From Eriocheir sinensis (taxonomy: Eukaryota > Arthropoda > Malacostraca > Decapoda > Varunidae), in contig NW_026110519.1 in the NCBI RefSeq assembly GCF_024679095.1, forward strand, positions 639,270-703,269: 64,000 nt of DNA. Reading direction: 5' to 3'. Below, piece by piece: positions 45,656 through 58,504 of this stretch. The stretch's first letter is position 1. Every line of letters begins with the position of its first letter. The notes under the pieces were generated by a model, which was given only the letters and a program-made list of their open reading frames with translations, was not told the DNA's origin and ran no database searches. The translations under genes and the position numbers were made by a program.

Positions 45656-46080
45656 AACTCCACTCATATGGACGGATGAAAAAAATTGCGTTCTCAACCC
45701 TTAAGGATAGAATGCTTGGTACAGTCACTCTACGCATCCTACTACAATACTGGTGGAGTATTGCAATAACAGGATAATGATGATAAACTAAGACCTGTAT
45801 ATTTTTTTGTGAGAAATTGAATACGGCAGAACAGCGGAACAGTATAGTTGAACGAGAGGCTTTAACTGTAATTTATGGGTTACACGTAAACCCCCCATTA
45901 ATACTGGGTTACCCTGTTGAGATCCACACGGATCACAGACCTTTAGTCTGGTTGTTACAGGTGACTAGTCCCAACGGCAGGATAGCTAGATGGCAGACTC
46001 TCATGAATGAGTATGGTTTTACAATCAATCATTTGCCTGGCAAGGAAAATATAGTAGCAGATTTTTTTTATCAAGGATGA
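45656..46080 (+). pseudogene. pol: RNase H domain (copy 1)
   Basis: TPLIWTDE at 45,657 (first RNase H segment) is followed by stops and shifts. 45,817-46,080 contains EREALTVIYGLHV, IHTDHRPLVWLL, GRIARWQTLMNEY and HLPGKENIVADFF, the gypsy RNase H signature. Confidence 0.8.
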
Positions 46081-46394
46081 AGGCTCACAGGACACTGAGA
46101 TTGAATTAGAAGGACACGCGCGATAATGTTTGTGGATGGGGAACAACAAAAACCGTGGAACACGTGGATAATGAGGGGCAAGGTATTCCACTAGTGTAGA
46201 AAAAGAAACAGGCGCCGAAAAATGAGAAAATAAAATATATGATATGTATGGACCTGAATAGTGAGTGTATTGGCCACACACTTGACTGGAGTATTCAGGA
46301 GATTAGTGAGCTGCGTGATGAGCAGCCAGCATATAGGTATGCTAAAAGAAGGCAGCCCCATGAAGGAAAATTGAGCAAAGACTCAGAGAAAAAA

Positions 46395-46835
46395 GGCATA
46401 ATGTGAGATGCCGCCCCTGTTAGAGGTACAGGTGGAAAATATGTTAGATTGTGTTGAAGATGGGCATAATGTGAGATGCCGCCCCTGTTAGAGGTACAGG
46501 TGGAAAATGTGTTATATTGTGTTGAAGATGGGCATAATGTGAGATGCCGCCCCTGTTAGAGGTACAGGTGGAAAATGTGTTATATTGTGTTGAAGATGGG
46601 CATAATGTGAGATGCCGCACCTGTAAGAGCTACAGTTGTAAAATTTGTTATATTGGTTTGAAGATGGGCATAATGTGAGATGCCGCCCCTGTTAGAGGTA
46701 CAGGTGGAAAATGTGTTATATTGTGTTGAAGATGAGCATAATGTTAGAGGTACAGGTGGAAAATGTGCTATATTGTGTTGAAGATGGGCATAATGTAAGA
46801 TGCCGCCCTTGTCAGAGTTACAGGTGGAAATAAAT
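46395..46835. repeat. 68-bp VNTR (copy 1)
   Basis: Six to seven units with GGGCATAATGTGAGATGCCG, CCCCTGTTAGAGGTACAGG and TGTTATATTGTGTTGAAGAT, between RNase H and integrase. Confidence 0.9.
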
Positions 46836-46846
46836 GATGTGTTTTA

Positions 46847-47357
46847 GTGAGTCCGTACGGAGAAGCCACTAAGGTGGTGATTCTACCCCCCAAGTATTTC
46901 CAAGGCGATAACTCTGGCTCATTCGTCGCCACTGCAGGGCACGGAGGAACCAAAGTTACGTTATGTCGATGTAGAAAGTTCGCTTTCTGGCCTGGAATGA
47001 AACGGGATGTAGAAAATTATGTAAGGAAGTGCGTCATGGTAGTCGTTTTAAAAGTGAGTTGGGAACTTGCACCCTGCTCCTTGGCGGCAATATCCAGACG
47101 TCACCGCTCCTTTTGGAAGAATACACATGGACCTTGTGGGTCCCATGGGTGTATCGGACAATGGGGTTCGATACGTAATGCCCATAGTTGATGTTTTTAA
47201 AAGGTATTTGATTACAGTACCCTTACGGAGTAAGGAAGCCCGCGAAATGGCAAGGGCGTTGTACGTGGATGTTGTTTGTGTACACGGTGTTCCTCAGACA
47301 GTTGTTACAGGTCAAGGTTCAGAGTTCGTTAATTCCGTGATGCAGGAGATAAATTAG
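46847..47357 (+). pseudogene. pol: integrase zinc and core domains (copy 1)
   Basis: GHGGTKVTLCRCRKFAFWPG and DVENYVRKC are the HHCC-type N-terminal domain with a missing final Cys pair. After a frameshift at about 47,060 the core reads IHMDLVGPMGVSDNG (first Asp), and VVTGQGSEFVNSV, where the expected second Asp is Gly. Inactive. Confidence 0.75.
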
Positions 47358-47629
47358 AAGCTACCTGTGCGACACGCGAATAACGGCTTACCATACAAAT
47401 GGAAATGGAATAATAAAGCGCGCAAATTATACTGTTGTTAACATTTTGAGGAGAATGTTCTAGGAAATGTGTCCGTTTGGGATATAATGCTACTTATAGA
47501 CATCTTGGCCTATAATGCTGCGTATTATCGCACCATAAAGGAGTCCCTATTTTATCGAGAGAGACAGAGAGGATTTTTAGAGATCCTCTTGTACCCTACA
47601 CTATGTTAGAAAAAAAATCAGCAGCCCTG

Positions 47630-47945
47630 GTATGATATTTACTCCTATAAAGAGGAAATGGCTGTATTTGCAAGGAACGTTTATGATATTTACTCCTATA
47701 AAGAGGAAATGACTGCAATTGCAAGGAAAGTTTATGATATTTACTCCTATAAAGAGGAAATGGTTGTAATTGCAAGGAAGTTTATGATATTTACTCCTAT
47801 AAAGAGGAAATGGTTGTAATTGCAAGGAAGTTTATGATATTTACTCCTATAAAGAGGAAATGGATGTAATGCAAGGAAAGTTTATGATATTGACTCCTAT
47901 GAAGAGGAAATGGATGTAATGCAAGGAAAGTTTATGATAGATGCC
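47630..47945. repeat. 57-bp VNTR (copy 1)
   Basis: Six units of TTTATGATATTTACTCCTAT, AAAGAGGAAATGG and GTAATTGCAAGGAA. Confidence 0.9.
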
Positions 47946-47989
47946 AGGTTTACATTGAAAAAGGTAGAGAAGAAATAGAAAAGAAATAC

Positions 47990-48135
47990 AAAGCTTCAAA
48001 ATCAAAACTATCAACGTTGGAGACAGTGTTCCTCAAACGAGACCACAGAAAAAAGTAAATAAAAAGTTGTAACTTATTTTTGATGGACCCTACAGGGTAA
48101 TAAAGAAGATCAGTGATATAATGGTATAAATTATA
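47990..48135 (+). pseudogene. pol: integrase C-terminal GPY/F domain (copy 1)
   Basis: NVGDS and TVFLKRDHRKK in neighbouring frames, then FDGPYRVIKKISDIM: the GPY/F module found at the C-terminus of gypsy integrases. Confidence 0.6.
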
Positions 48136-48944
48136 AACCTCAGCACTAGTAAGGTTTCAACGGTCCCCACAGATAGAGTAAAAGTCATTCATGAAGATTG
48201 CATCGACGTGCAGCAATGTCCAACGATTAGGCGAGCATACCCTTTAAATCCAGAGACAGACACTGATCTATTCTTTGCATTGCACAACCCTGAAATCGCT
48301 GAGAAAAATTCTACCGAAAATGATAACTCGTAGCGGAGAGGTGACTGCTACTCATGACACATTAAATAATGTTCGTTCTACAACAGCAATAAACAGCTGA
48401 TGCACAGGCCCTACCTTCTCAGGTTACTCCCAAACTTTCAGAGCCACCTCGGCATAGATACAGCCTTCGCTCTTCGACGGTACAAGAGTTGCTTAATGTA
48501 GTGTCAAAACTAATACGATATAAAACAGGAATAATGTATAAGGATGAAAATGCAATAATTGAGCGGAATTATGACGAAATAAACCACAGATTGATTTGAC
48601 TCTTTCGGTGTACGACTCATTGACGCAACACGTGCTGGCCAAAGTTTCACACCAACATACTATCTATATTATAGTCCTCACAGACAGAGACTATAGTACC
48701 GTTTAGCCTTACAGAAGATGTTTTAGCTGCATTATATAAAGCACGGATTTTAACTGCTTCGTTACTTGAAATGTTATTCAAATGTCACCTGAGTATCCAG
48801 CTGTAAAAGCAATAAAATACACACTCTTTAATTTTGAAAAAGACTTCAGTTCATTGTTGCATCATCTAAGAAAAGTTTTAGGCTATGTGATGACTACTAA
48901 TCAAAACAAGCTGCATGCTTCTATGATTTCTAAAAAATAAAAAA
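48136..48944. other. pol-env interval, decayed (copy 1)
   Basis: No long frame. Short coherent pieces such as NVVSKLIRYKTGIMYKDE suggest the decayed N-terminal (surface) part of env. Confidence 0.35.
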
Positions 48945-50276
48945 ATAAACGGGAAATAATTATTTTTGAGGATCCTTGTCTAATAACCTATTTGGTACCG
49001 CGACCCAGGCTCAAGTTGATGCTATTCATGGAAAAATAGAATACTAGAGTCATTAACTGAGAAAATTTTATATAGTTAAATGTTTATTATGGAAAACTCA
49101 ACATCGTTAAGTAATATGCATGCCATGCTATATGCCTTTAATAGGCTATATTCAGCTGTAGATGTATTGAACCAAGTTGTGCGCCAATTTTCTATAGACT
49201 TTGGCATTAGGAAGAGAAACAAGCTCCTACAGGCATTGTTGTATTTTGACTTAGCATTGAGACACATAAGACCAGGTATACAAGATTTAAAGTTCAGTCT
49301 GCAGGCTCCCCTGCAAACATACATAACTCCAACCATTATGTGAGACAAACAGTTGTTCAGCACCTTAAAGAAATCCTAGGTTCGGCCTACAGGTCTGTTG
49401 TGCCTTGCAGTTCTTGATGTTTTAGCTCTATATAGGATGTAATAACTGTCCTCCAGGACAACGGCTTTGCACGATTCTCGTAATTTCTATTTCACCAAAC
49501 CTTTGCGAGGAGATCCGATTGACACCTTTGATGTCTTTCGAATCGACTCCCTTCCATTTTCTGTGCAGAATAGCACTTACTTTCTTATGTATAGAGAATA
49601 GTGTGAATAGGAAAATATATTTTATGCTTTCTAGTATAAAACACTGTAACAAGAATAACCATATGTTAGTTTGTCCTCCCACAGGCCCCTTCCATGAGGC
49701 TAGTGACGCAGCCTCTTGTGAATCGGGTGCTTTCAAGAAACATGAGTCAGTGATCAACCTCTGCCACACAATGATCTTGAAAACATTTCCCCCTATGTTT
49801 ATAAAAGGTCCTGGCTACTGGACCTGTTCACTTGCCTCCCCCATCACTCTGACACTCACATGCCCTACCAATCCTGTAAACAGACGTACTGTCAGCCTGA
49901 CGGATAATGGGATATTGATGCTTCGGCAAGGTTCTCTTCGCAGTGCTGAGTCCATCCCCCTACAGGAGCTAACAGCTGGCTTGCAGCCCCTAAATTATGT
50001 GGTCGAGCCGGATCAGCCCTTTCAACCCGCAATCCATTGGTGGATTGTCTTCGCCATTGTCGTGATCCTAGTTCTTCTGCTGGTGACGTCTGCCGTGGGG
50101 TACTCCTATGTCCTACGCTACGCACGACGCCGCCTAATTCCAGACTCGAACCAACTGCAGACATTGCAAGGCGTATCTTCTCCACCAACACCTGTGAGAT
50201 CTCAGGGGCGAGATCTTCCGGAAGGGGAAGTATGTCAGGACCCAGAAGACGAGGAAACAGAGGAGTGAGATATACA
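48945..50276 (+). pseudogene. env: F-type envelope gene (copy 1)
   Basis: A basic stretch and LFGTATQAQVDAI at about 48,982 look like the cleavage-and-fusion-peptide region of baculovirus-F-like glycoproteins, as in insect errantiviruses. 49,080-49,343 is a helical region (RLYSAVDVLNQVVRQF). 49,519-50,268 contains Cys-rich CSLASPITLTLTCPTNPVN, a C-terminal membrane span (WWIVFAIVVILVLLLVTSAV) and a basic/acidic cytoplasmic tail that ends inside LTR2. Several frameshifts; inactive. Confidence 0.7.
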
Positions 50277-52047
50277 ACTGTGTAAACATCTGACAGGACA
50301 AACACTAACAAAAAGGGTGACATATATACAGAGCTGGGCGCGTTACTGGATATCGGGTAGTCCGGTACCGCTCCTCCGCACCTCGAAACACATATAGTCC
50401 GTACCTGTACTTCCGCGCCTAAATTTTTTTCACTCGTTCCGGTACCGCACCTCCGCACCTCCGGTACCGTACCCAAAACTATTAAAGCGCGCCTGAAAAA
50501 TCTAGTCCGTACCTTAAAAAAAAGAAATACAAGGCAATACTGCAGCAGCATTATTATTATCATTATTATTATTATTATTACCATTATTTTTGTTATCATT
50601 ATTGTCATTTTAACGCATAGAATCTCCACCACCTGAAGTAAAGTAACTACTTTTACACTCATCATAATTATCATACCTCAGTACACATGCAACACCGGGC
50701 CGTAAATCTGAATAAGTGACGTCACTCAAGTGGCGGGAAAACATACCCTGCAGCACAGACCGCGTAAACGACCGGAAGTATTACTGCAGAGCGCGGACTG
50801 TTTGTCGTTTTCATTTTTTTTATCCTTGAAAACCTCAGGTGCGGAGGTACGGACTTAAAATACTGCCGTTCCGCACCTGTTACTTCCGCACTTTTGAAAA
50901 ACTTTCCGCACTTCGGACCTCCGCACCTCGTTTAAAGGTCCGCAGGTCCGGAGGAGCGGAGGTGCGGACAGAGGTACGGAAGTGCCCAGCTCTGCATATA
51001 TATAAGTGTAAACATCTCAAGTACCAAAGAGGGGAAACAACGAGGGTAAAGGAAAACAGATACCCAGACTCAGATACAGAAAACAGATACCCAGTAGGCG
51101 TGGTCACAAAGTGTGAACAACCATTGAAAAAGACTCTGACCCGTGACGTCAGTCGTGGCGACATGTTATGAGTCAATAATTTAACAGAAAAATCACTGAG
51201 GGAGTGTCTTAAGACTGACTCACGAATAGCAGGAGAAGTAAAACAATACAACATAATGAGCGAGCATATGGGTGTGACAGGAAGTATTGGCCATTGGTTA
51301 TGTAGAAAATTAAGGGCGTGTCAAGGATGTAAGTCCGCCTAAAGCAAAGAAAAATGTGGCCTAGAAATCAGTGGTATGGGTAGACCGAGCTTGGTTCTCT
51401 CCTCAAGCAGACCTGCTACTCACTCAGCCGAGAATGGCTGTTGTGATCTTAATCGTGAGTAGAAATTCGAGAATCTAAGGGAAACCGACTGTATTGTCCT
51501 GGAGATTATAATGTAGGAGATGTGAAGTAGGATTGTGAGTGGGACAGGATTGTGATTATTTGTTTGCGATGTAAAGCAAAGGTAAAACCACTGGGTGTGG
51601 TATTTGGTGCTTCCGTGACTTGTAGTAGATTATACTATAGGAATGAGTAGTAGGATTTTGTGAAGAGAGTACATAATGATTGTGATGTAAGCAGAGAGAT
51701 ACAAACCACTGCTTGTGGAACGACGAGTGTTATTATTATTGGCAACAATTGAGCACATATTGTAGTATTATGTTTTAAGACATGTCGTTTGTCATATGTT
51801 GCATCCATTGCTGAATATGCCAGTGTTATGATCGTCTGAGCAAAGAATATTGCGTAAGGCAATTACTTTCATTTAATTTTAAATAAATGTATATTTTCTT
51901 TTTCCCTTGTTTATCCCCGAACACCAGCCTCCAATAACAACTTAAGCCGGATCACGCTACCAGGGATACGAGACGGTGAGATCATTTATGGAGTAATTAA
52001 TGAGTGATAAAAGAGTTGATTTAATACAAGAAAAGAAGGGTCTAAAA
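50231..52047 (+). repeat. LTR2 (with hAT MITE)
   Basis: 1,817 bp; 1,143 bp once the 666-bp MITE and one 8-bp duplication are removed. Shares private indels with LTR3. Confidence 0.88.
50329..50994. mobile_element. non-autonomous hAT (MITE) in LTR2
   Basis: Perfect terminal inverted repeats CAGAGCTGGGC and GCCCAGCTCTG, and an 8-bp target duplication CATATATA (50,321-50,328 and 50,995-51,002). LTR1 is the empty site. Subterminal GC-rich inverted CCGCACCTCC / GGAGGTGCGG repeats and a (TTA)n core. No transposase. Confidence 0.92.
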
Positions 52048-52249
52048 CTGGCGGCAGCGGTATAGGGATAAATAGGGACATGTGCTTACAGTGCTTTTGT
52101 TTAATTTACTCTGACGAGAAAACGCCTCTTATTTCCATTAAGCTTTGCTCGTTTTAAGTGGCGGAAATAATAGTGACGATTTAATTATATAATTAATGGT
52201 TCTTCCGGAGGACATGGACTTTGACGATATGGTAATGGAAACTCTGGCC

Positions 52250-52560
52250 AACCACTGTTGTTCTGTAGTGCAATGGGTAGCACGCGACTCAACCGAGAAT
52301 TCATGAGTTCCTTCCCGGGCGGAGTGGAGAGGGATGGGCAGTCTCTCTCCACCCGCGCCGCGATCCACTCCTCAGTGAGAGGGTGTCAGGTGACAGGCAG
52401 CGGCAGCGTCCTGCCTCCCAGGTTTGTTTGTTGTAGGATTGTTACCCCAGGATGGAGGGGAACACGGGGCTCTACGCCTCACAGGGTGGTGGTGTGCCGC
52501 GGCGGGCATGCAGCCATAGAGTGACTTTATAAAGGCCTAACCCGCGTCCCCCAGGTGGGA
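52250..52560 (+). mobile_element. tRNA-derived SINE-like insert (copy 2)
   Basis: As copy 1, with a 2-bp difference (AGCACGCG for AGCACACGCG). Confidence 0.5.
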
Positions 52561-52844
52561 AGTGTAGAGTATGATCTAGAAAAAATGTGAAATACTAAGA
52601 AAAGTGTGAGGTATGGATAAAAAGTCATGAATGAAAAATAAAAAATGAAGCATATGGACAATAGTGTGAAGTATTAAGATAAATGTGTGAAGTAAGAGAA
52701 TCAGAGGAAGAGGAGGCCAGGGTAGTGCCCCCCTCAGTTATCTACTACAAATAACATTAAATAAACAAATGAAAATAAATAAAGAAATAAATAAATATGC
52801 ACACTTGCAGTGGAAAAAACGGAAAATGAGCGAAGAACAAAACA

Positions 52845-53290
52845 GGGAGTAACCTTTAATATAATAAGATGAAGGCTACAACGAAGAAGGGAGTAACCTT
52901 TAATATAATAAGATGAAGGCTATAACGAAGAAGGGAGTAACCTTTAATATAATAAGATGAAGGCTATAACGAAGAAGGAGTAACCTTTAATATAATAAGA
53001 TGAAGGCTATAACGAAGAAGGAGTAACCTTTAATATAATAAGATGAAGGCTATAACGAACAAGGAGTAACCTTTAATATAATGAAGGCTAGAACAAACAA
53101 TGGAGTATCCTTTAATATAATAAGATGAAGGCTATAACGAACAAGGGAGTAACCTTTAATATAATAAGATGAAGGCTATAACGAACAAGGGAGTAACCTT
53201 TAATATAATTAATGAAGGCTATAACGAACAAGGGAGTAACCTTTAATATAATAAGATGAAGGCTATAACGAACAAGGGAGTAACCGCCTC
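52845..53290. repeat. 44-bp VNTR (copy 2)
   Basis: About ten units; several have lost one G (GAAGAAGGAGTAACC), unlike copy 1. Confidence 0.9.
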
Positions 53291-53425
53291 ACATAAATAT
53301 AAGGAAAAGAAGGCTATAACAAACAAGGGAGTGACCTTAAAAATAATGACAAGAAGGCTATAATTAACATGACTCAAGAGTAACTTTGGTAGGCAGATCG
53401 CACTACTCATGATAATACATATGCA

Positions 53426-53694
53426 AAAGTGGCAGCGCTCCTAGAAACAGGAGCGTGCGTGAGTTTTTAACGGATGAATTTATTAAAGAATTAGGGCTCG
53501 CAGTAAATGACTGTGAAGCGAAACCCGTGAATATTGTCTCTGTGCAAAGATACCATATTGAAAATGACGGTAAAAGACAAGTTATTATGGAAGGAAAAAG
53601 TAGTTTCCAAGACTTATTGATAACACGCGATGTAGATTTGCCGACTCATATTATGTTGAGTACTGATTTGTCGTGTAGCACGAGATTATTTTGA
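53426..53694 (+). pseudogene. pol: protease (copy 2)
   Basis: Same Asp-to-Glu change and same frameshift as copy 1, so both predate the duplication. Confidence 0.6.
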
Positions 53695-54294
53695 AAACAT
53701 TGCAACTAAATGAGGAACAAAAGAACGATGCTGATAATAGCAGGGGAAACCATACAATTATGCCAGGAAAAATGTCTTATATCTAGAGGTGAAGGATCTT
53801 AGCTAAATGTAGATGGAAATGAAGAAGGTCTCACTGAAAATAAGGCCGTACGTTGCCAAGCAGCGGAACCTTTGCAACTGAATGCATCTGTTGCAGGTTA
53901 CATAACGCTAGTGACGCAACTACAGGCAAGTGAAGCTTTATTTGAGCCTTGTGTTAGTACTCCTCAGGCTAGAGTCTTGTGCTCAGGGATAGTTAAGTTA
54001 ACCCCTTCATCTGACAATCAAAGATCTTATGTCACTGTGCCGTATTTGAATATTGAAAGTGAGTGTAAAGATAGATGATAATACAACGTTAGGATTTGTG
54101 AAGTCTGTCACTCATGAGCTATACGCTGATCTGCCACAAGTATCTAGTGTACAGACCGCTGACACAGCTAAAACAGACTTGAAGCCCGCAGAGCTTGAAG
54201 TAAGGAAGAAAAGCCTCTATCAAATTGTTGACGCTAAATTCCCAAGTGAAGAGAGAATCAGGTTTTAAAGTCCTTAATAGATAAATATATAACC
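53695..54294 (+). pseudogene. protease-RT linker (copy 2)
   Basis: 53,872-54,078 and 54,053-54,268 match copy 1. It lacks two bases in GAAGAGAGAATC, which changes the frame entering RT. Confidence 0.45.
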
Positions 54295-55175
54295 GTGTTT
54301 TCCACAGAACAAGAACCATTAACAGTAACGCCCTATTTTTTAAGCACCATCAAGCAAAACACTGATGAAGTAGTGTACAGGCGTCCATATAACATTCATA
54401 TCAGTTATCATGACAGAGTAAATGAACAACTTATATCGCTCCAGCAACAGGGTGTGATCCGCCCTTCGCGATCACCCTGTAATGCCCCACTTATCCCAGT
54501 GCCAAAAAAAAGATGGAGGACTACGACCTTGTCTGGACTTCCGGGCACTTAATAAAACACTACGGGACGACCGGTACCCACTCCCTAATATACCTACCAT
54601 ACTCAATCAATTGGGAGATAGTAAGGTTTTTTTTTCATGCCTAGACTTGAAACAGGGTTACCATCAAATCCCCCAAGATCAAATCAGCAAAGAGAAGACG
54701 GCATTTTCTTCTCCAGCAGGACATTGGGAATTTACTTCCCTCCCCTTTGGCCTTAAAACAGCCCCGTCCTGCTTCAAGAAAATAATAAACACTGTCCTTA
54801 CAGGACTATTAAGCAACAAGGTTCAGGTGTACCTTGATGACATAATTATCCTGGGCGATATATTTTCTAATCACGCAGATAACTTAGAACAAAGTCTGGA
54901 TCGCTTAAAGGAAGCCAAACTGACTCTTAAGATGGAGAAGTGTAAGTTTTTTAAGGACAAAGTAGATTACCTGGGCCATGCCATCCGCTCAGAGGGAATA
55001 AGACCTCAGTCTAGCAAGCTGGAGGCCATACAAAACGTCCCGGCCCCTCAAACTGTTCATGATTTACAGTCATTTCTTGGATTGACTAATTATTATCGCA
55101 AATTTATTGCAAATTATTCACAAATTGTTGCTCCTTTTCTAAAGATTTACAAAGGGAAGAAAGGTACACAAAAAA

Positions 55176-55186
<11 letters not shown>
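54295..55186 (+). pseudogene. pol: reverse transcriptase (copy 2)
   Basis: Same motifs as copy 1 including YLDD. A frameshift in the A-run before GATGGAGG (about 54,500) separates 54,295-54,552 from 54,482-55,186; copy 1 has a 10-A run there and stays in frame. Confidence 0.88.
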
Positions 55187-55206
<20 letters not shown>

Positions 55207-55633
55207 AACTCCACTCATATGGACGGATGAAACAAAAATTGCGTTCTCAACCCTTAAGGATAGAACGCTTGGTACAGTCACTCTACGCATCCTACTACAA
55301 TACTGGTGGAGTATTGCAATAACAGGATAATGATGATAAACTAAGACCTGTATATTTTTTTGTGAGAAATTGAATACGGCAGAACAGCGGAACAGTATAG
55401 TTGACCGAGAGGCTTTAACTGTAATTTATGGGTTACACGTAAACCCCCCATTAATACTGGGTTACCCTGTTGAGATCCACACGGATCACAGACCTTTAGT
55501 CTGGTTGTTACAGGTGACTAGTCCCAACGGCAGGATAGCTAGATGGCAGACTCTCATGAATGAGTATGGTTTTACAATCAATCATTTGCCTGGCAAGGAA
55601 AATATAGTAGCAGATTTTTTTTATCAAGGATGA
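55187..55633 (+). pseudogene. pol: RNase H domain (copy 2)
   Basis: 55,370-55,633 as in copy 1, with one substitution (Glu to Asp in the conserved EREAL block). Confidence 0.78.
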
Positions 55634-55947
55634 AGGCTCACAGGACACTGAGATTGAATTAGAAGGACACGCGCGATAATGTTTGTGGATGGGGAACAAC
55701 AAAAACCGTGGAACACGTGGATAATGAGGGGCAAGGTATTCCACTAGTGTAGAAAAAGAAACAGGCGCCGAAAAATGAGAAAATAAAATATATGATATGT
55801 ATGGACCTGAATAGTGAGTGTATTGGCCACACACTTGACTGGAGTATTCAGGAGATTAGTGAGCTGCGTGATGAGCAGCCAGCATATAGGTATGCTAAAA
55901 GAAGGCAGCCCCATGAAGGAAAATTGAGCAAAGACTCAGAGAAAAAA

Positions 55948-56385
55948 GGCATAATGTGAGATGCCGCCCCTGTTAGAGGTACAGGTGGAAAATATGTTAG
56001 ATTGTGTTGAAGATGGGCATAATGTGAGATGCCGCCCCTGTTAGAGGTACAGGTGGAAAATGTGTTATATTGTGTTGAAGATGGGCATAATGTGAGATGC
56101 CGCCCCTGTTAGAGGTACAGGTGGAAAATGTGTTATATTGTGTTGAAGATGGGCATAATGTGAGATGCCGCCCCTGTTAGAGGTACAGGTGGAAAATGTG
56201 TTATATTGTGTTGAAGATGGGCATAATGTGAGATGCCGCCCCTGTTAGAGGTACAGGTGGAAAATGTGTTATATTGTGTTGAAGATGAGCATAATGTTAG
56301 AGGTACAGGTGGAAAATGTGCTATATTGTGTTGAAGATGGGCATAATGTAAGATGCCGCCCTTGTCAGAGTTACAGGTGGAAATA
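55948..56385. repeat. 68-bp VNTR (copy 2)
   Basis: Same unit; the variant fourth unit of copy 1 (GCACCTGTAAGAGCTACAG) is absent here, so a unit was converted or mutated after duplication. Confidence 0.9.
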
Positions 56386-56399
56386 AATGATGTGTTTTA

Positions 56400-56910
56400 G
56401 TGAGTCCGTACGGAGAAGCCACTAAGGTGGTGATTCTACCCCCCAAGTATTTCCAAGGCGATAACTCTGGCTCATTCGTCGCCACTGCAGGGCACGGAGG
56501 AACCAAAGTTACGTTATGTCGATGTAGAAAGTTCGCTTTCTGGCCTGGAATGAAACGGGATGTAGAAAATTATGTAAGGAAGTGCGTCATGGTAGTCGTT
56601 TTAAAAGTGAGTTGGGAACTTGCACCCTGCTCCTTGGCGGCAATATCCAGACGTCACCGCTCCTATATGAAGAATACACATGGACCTTGTGGGTCCCATG
56701 GGTGTATCGGACAATGGGGTTCGATACGTACTGCCAATAGTTGATGTTTTAAATATGTAGTTGATTACAGTACCCTTACGGAGTAAGGAAGCCCGCGAAA
56801 TGGCAAGGGCGTTGTACGTGGATGTTGTTTGTGTACACGGTGTTCCTCAGACAGTTGTTACAGGTCAAGGTTCAGAGTTCGTTAATTCCGTGATGCAGGA
56901 GATAAATTAG
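56400..56910 (+). pseudogene. pol: integrase (copy 2)
   Basis: Zinc-domain frame 56,400-56,744, then the core. It is further decayed: AAATATGTAG replaces part of copy 1's AAAAGGTATTTG, adding a stop. The TGQGSEF change is shared with copy 1. Confidence 0.7.
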
Positions 56911-57184
56911 AAGCTACCTGTGCGACACGCGAATAACGGCTTACCATACAAATGGAAATGGAATAATAAAGCGCGCAAATTATACTGTTGTTAACATTTT
57001 GAGGAGAATGTTCTAGGAAATGTGTCCGTTTGGGATATAATGCTACTTATAGACATCTTGGCCTATAATGCTGCGTATTATCGCACCATAAAGGAGTCCC
57101 TATTTTATCGAGAGAGACAGAGAGGATTTTTAGAGATCCTCTTGTACCCTACACTATGTTAGAAAAAAAATCAGCAGCCCTGGT

Positions 57185-57495
57185 ATGATATTTACTCCTA
57201 TAAAGAGGAAATGGCTGTATTTGCAAGGAACGTTTATGATATTTACTCCTATAAAGAGGAAATGACTGCAATTGCAAGGAAAGTTTATGATATTTACTCC
57301 TATAAAGAGGAAATGGTTGTAATTGCAAGGAAGTTTATGATATTTACTCCTATAAAGAGGAAATGGTTGTAATTGCAAGGAAGTTTATGATATTTACTCC
57401 TATAAAGAGGAAATGGATGTAATGCAAGGAAAGTTTATGATATTGACTCCTATGAAGAGGAAATGGATGTAATGCAAGGAAAGTTTATGATAGAT
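57185..57495. repeat. 57-bp VNTR (copy 2)
   Basis: Same array as 47,630-47,945, the same number of units. Confidence 0.9.
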
Positions 57496-57544
57496 GCCAG
57501 GTTTACATTGAAAAAGGTAGAGAAGAAATAGAAAAGAAATACAA

Positions 57545-58504
57545 AGCTTCAAAATCAAAACTATCAACGTTGGAGACAGTGTTCCTCAAACGAGACCACA
57601 GAAAAAAGTAAATAAAAAGTTGTAACTTATTTTTGATGGACCCTACAGGGTAATAAAGAAGATCAGTGATATAATGGTATAAATTATAAACCTCAGCACT
57701 AGTAAGGTTTCAACGGTCCCCACAGATAGAGTAAAAGTCATTCATGAAGATTGCATCGACGTGCAGCAATGTCCAACGATTAGGCGAGCATACCCTTTAA
57801 ATCCAGAGACAGACACTGATCTATTCTTTGCATTGCACAACCCTGAAATCGCTGAGAAAAATTCTACCGAAAATGATAACTCGTAGCGGAGAGGTGACTG
57901 CTACTCATGACACATTAAATAATGTTCGTTCTACAACAGCAATAAACAGCTGATGCACAGGCCCTACCTTCTCAGGTTACTCCCAAACTTTCAGAGCCAC
58001 CTCGGCATAGATACAGCCTTCGCTCTTCGACGGTACAAGAGTTGCTTAATGTAGTGTCAAAACTAATACGATATAAAACAGGAATAATGTATAAGGATGA
58101 AAATGCAATAATTGAGCGGAATTATGACGAAATAAACCACAGATTGATTTGACTCTTTCGGTGTACGACTCATTGACGCAACACGTGCTGGCCAAAGTTT
58201 CACACCAACATACTATCTATATTATAGTCCTCACAGACAGAGACTATAGTACCGTTTAGCCTTACAGAAGATGTTTTAGCTGCATTATATAAAGCACGGA
58301 TTTTAACTGCTTCGTTACTTGAAATGTTATTCAAATGTCACCTGAGTATCCAGCTGTAAAAGCAATAAAATACACACTCTTTAATTTTGAAAAAGACTTC
58401 AGTTCATTGTTGCATCATCTAAGAAAAGTTTTAGGCTATGTGATGACTACTAATCAAAACAAGCTGCATGCTTCTATGATTTCTAAAAAATAAAAAAATA
58501 AACG
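57545..58504 (+). pseudogene. integrase GPY/F end and pol-env interval (copy 2)
   Basis: FDGPYRVIKKISD at about 57,635, then decayed env front, almost identical to copy 1. Confidence 0.5.

Noticed and set aside
49892..50674. 260-codon minus-strand ORF, and its copy at 59,449-60,234
   Set aside because: Antisense to env and the MITE; the Ile/Met run is the (ATT)n stretch.
50880..51254. 124-codon ORF in the LTR, both strands
   Set aside because: Crosses the MITE end and LTR and is absent as a unit from LTR1; no domain.
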